A stretch of 8,643 nucleotides of DNA, from contig CAUZOB010000207.1 in the NCBI GenBank assembly GCA_963581185.1, positions 1 to 8,643 on the forward strand, written 5' to 3'. Within the stretch, counting starts at the first letter, position 1. Each line of letters starts with the position of its first letter. Shown in pieces: positions 7,333 through 8,643 of this stretch. The notes beneath the pieces were generated by a model. It searched no databases. It was given only the letters and a program-made list of their open reading frames with translations, and was not told where the DNA came from. A program made the position numbers and the translations under genes. This DNA is from SAT2750 sp963581185. Its GTDB lineage: Bacteria; Planctomycetota; Planctomycetia; Pirellulales; Pirellulaceae.

Positions 7333-8313
7333 ATGAACCTACATCACTTCACAAGATGGCTCGGGCTGTTCTTGGCCCTGCTTACTTCCCAGGCGGTGGG
7401 GCAAGTCGTGCCATCCGACTACATCCATGTCCCGAATTGGCCTTCGTTACCGACCGATTTCGAAATGGGGCAAGTCACCGGGGTCGCGGTTGGAGCTGAA
7501 CAACGTGTTTATGTCTTTCATCGATCGGACCGAACGTGGACGAAGACATTTCCCACAGAGCCCATCAGGGGACAGACGATTGCCGTCTTCGACGCCAAAA
7601 CCGGCAAGTTACTATCAACGCTTGGGAGCCAGACGTTCATCATGCCGCATGGACTCTCAGTCGACAAAGAGGGCAATCTTTGGCTCACTGATGTTGGATC
7701 CCACCAGGTTTTTAAGATCGATCCGCGATCAGGAAAGGTGCTCTTGACGCTAGGAACGGCTGGCGTTGCCGGTAGTGACCCTTCTCACTTCGCTCGCCCT
7801 ACCGACGTCGGTTTCGCCAAGGATGGTACCGTCTTCGTGTCGGACGGCTACATCAACACACGAATCGTTCGATATTCGGCTGGTGGCAAGTACCTGGGTG
7901 AATGGGGAACGGCTGGCAGTCAGCCTGGGGAATTTAACCTTCCTCATGGAATCAGCGTGTCCGGAAAGCGTGTTTACGTTTGTGACCGCAGCAATCTTCG
8001 CGTTCAGGTGTTTAATCTCAAAGGACGCTACCTCGATCAATGGCAGGGCTCCAGGATCGGCCGGCCATTCGGCATTGCAACGGACGATCGGAGTCGAGTC
8101 TTTGTCATTGACGGTGGAGATCAGCCAGACCATACCCGATCACGTGTCGTGATCCTCAATCCCCATGGAAAGGTGTACGCCACGTTCAATGCGACCAAGA
8201 CGGGAGACTCGAAAAATCTTGGCCATGACATCGCGATCGATCTGGAAGGGGCAGTTTATGTGGCGGACGCCTGGGCGAATTGCATTCGAAAGTTCATTCC
8301 CGTCGAAAATTAA
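7333..8313 (+). CDS. Secreted peptidylamidoglycolate lyase (PAL)-like NHL-repeat beta-propeller
   Basis: 326 residues from the ATG at 7333. A GTG-initiated extension to 7243 is possible, but the ATG begins a normal signal peptide (WLGLFLALLTSQAVG, cleaved near residue 24). The mature protein is a six-bladed NHL-type propeller that aligns along its length with the lyase domain of animal peptidylglycine alpha-amidating monooxygenase. That domain cleaves peptidyl-alpha-hydroxyglycine to an amidated peptide and glyoxylate. The matching blocks are VYVFHRSDRTW (Arg64), MPHGLSVDKEGNLWLTD (His106), HFARPTDVGF, VFVSDGYINTRIVRYS (Tyr173), LPHGISV (His205), DRSNLRVQVF (Arg219) and LGHDIAIDLEGAVYVADA (His298, Asp299). 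These give the three zinc His, the catalytic Tyr and two Arg of the family. The cysteines of the animal disulfides are not conserved (SDGYC is SDGYI). No monooxygenase (PHM) partner is visible. Bacterial substrates are unknown, so the activity is inferred from residue conservation. No ribosome-binding site is seen. Confidence 0.88.
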   Translation: MNLHHFTRWLGLFLALLTSQAVGQVVPSDYIHVPNWPSLPTDFEMGQVTGVAVGAEQRVYVFHRSDRTWTKTFPTEPIRGQTIAVFDAKTGKLLSTLGSQTFIMPHGLSVDKEGNLWLTDVGSHQVFKIDPRSGKVLLTLGTAGVAGSDPSHFARPTDVGFAKDGTVFVSDGYINTRIVRYSAGGKYLGEWGTAGSQPGEFNLPHGISVSGKRVYVCDRSNLRVQVFNLKGRYLDQWQGSRIGRPFGIATDDRSRVFVIDGGDQPDHTRSRVVILNPHGKVYATFNATKTGDSKNLGHDIAIDLEGAVYVADAWANCIRKFIPVEN

Positions 8314-8416
8314 GCAAACGTGCCAGCTCCATCGTGCAACTTGTTGCCCCGACTGGCGAGCGACTACAATCGAGAAAATCGTAATTCTCCTGGCGGATCC
8401 GATGGGGTGAAGCGGA

Positions 8417-8643
8417 ATGCAGCAGGCACGACATGCTTCAACGGGCGGCGAGAACGGCCAAACTGGGCCATTGCCCGACTTAGCCACCCCGCGCATCACG
8501 ATCTCGATGCGGTTTTTGCTTGGGATTTACGCGATCGTGCCTCTCTGTCTGCTGGCGATGATCCTGGATCAACTGATCGGCTCGGGTTACCTGTCCCGTG
8601 TCATGCCCGACACTCCCCAAAACTACTTCCTCTTTCAATTGTT
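8417..8643 (+). CDS. Unidentified membrane protein, 5' part (runs off the window)
   Basis: Seventy-five codons run from ATG at 8417 to the window edge without a stop. An in-frame TGA at 8408-8410 fixes the start at or after 8417. GGGGTGA (8404-8410), six bases before the ATG, is the best Shine-Dalgarno-like sequence in the window and supports this start. The first 31 residues are polar and probably cytoplasmic or disordered (MQQARHASTGGENGQ…). MRFLLGIYAIVPLCLLAMIL (31-50) is a clear membrane span, followed by DQLIGSGYLSRVMPDTPQNY and the start of another hydrophobic stretch. A second possible start is the Met at residue 31 (base 8507). I do not recognise the family. It lies 103 bases after the PAL-like gene on the same strand, so a shared transcript is possible. 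Confidence 0.7.
   Translation, partial: MQQARHASTGGENGQTGPLPDLATPRITISMRFLLGIYAIVPLCLLAMILDQLIGSGYLSRVMPDTPQNYFLFQL

Overview
The window looks like bacterial chromosome, most likely from a planctomycete (Pirellulales-like). This is inferred from the gene families present: a DUF1552 protein, a large sialate O-acetylesterase-like (SASA) protein with extra beta-rich domains, an exported CehA/McbA-type PHP metallohydrolase, a DUF6265 protein and a bacterial peptidyl-amidating-lyase-like protein. Almost every start also lacks a clear Shine-Dalgarno sequence, and genes sit singly on alternating strands with remnants between them. No RNA gene, CRISPR array, insertion sequence or attachment site was seen.

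Layout. Bases 2-874 (+) are the 3' part of a DUF1552 gene. Converging on it at a 48-base gap is a 757-residue secreted SASA-family esterase (923-3196, -). Bases 3197-3629 hold no intact gene. They contain what look like two gene remnants: a hydrolase-like C-terminal tail on the minus strand with two in-frame stops, and a short plus-strand piece resembling the start of a PQQ-dependent dehydrogenase. Next is an exported CehA/McbA-family metallohydrolase (3630-5723, +), with a TTGACA box placed so that transcription could begin at or next to its ATG. A truncated PF00756-type esterase (5891-6442, -) and an exported DUF6265 protein (6567-7115, -) follow on the same strand, 124 bases apart. Divergent from them is a secreted peptidylamidoglycolate lyase (PAL)-like protein (7333-8313, +) that keeps all the catalytic residues I can align. 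The window ends inside an unidentified membrane protein (8417-8643+, +).

How they fit together. The five genes whose start is visible, leaving out the final membrane protein, begin with export-type signal sequences, and four of the products are hydrolases or lyases. The window therefore reads as a set of envelope or secreted degradative enzymes, typical of planctomycete genomes. Alternating strands and poor linkage argue against one operon or one pathway. I see no coherent novel multi-gene system. The best leads are the orphan PAL-like enzyme, the esterase broken just after its nucleophile elbow, and the remnant-bearing intergenic region.
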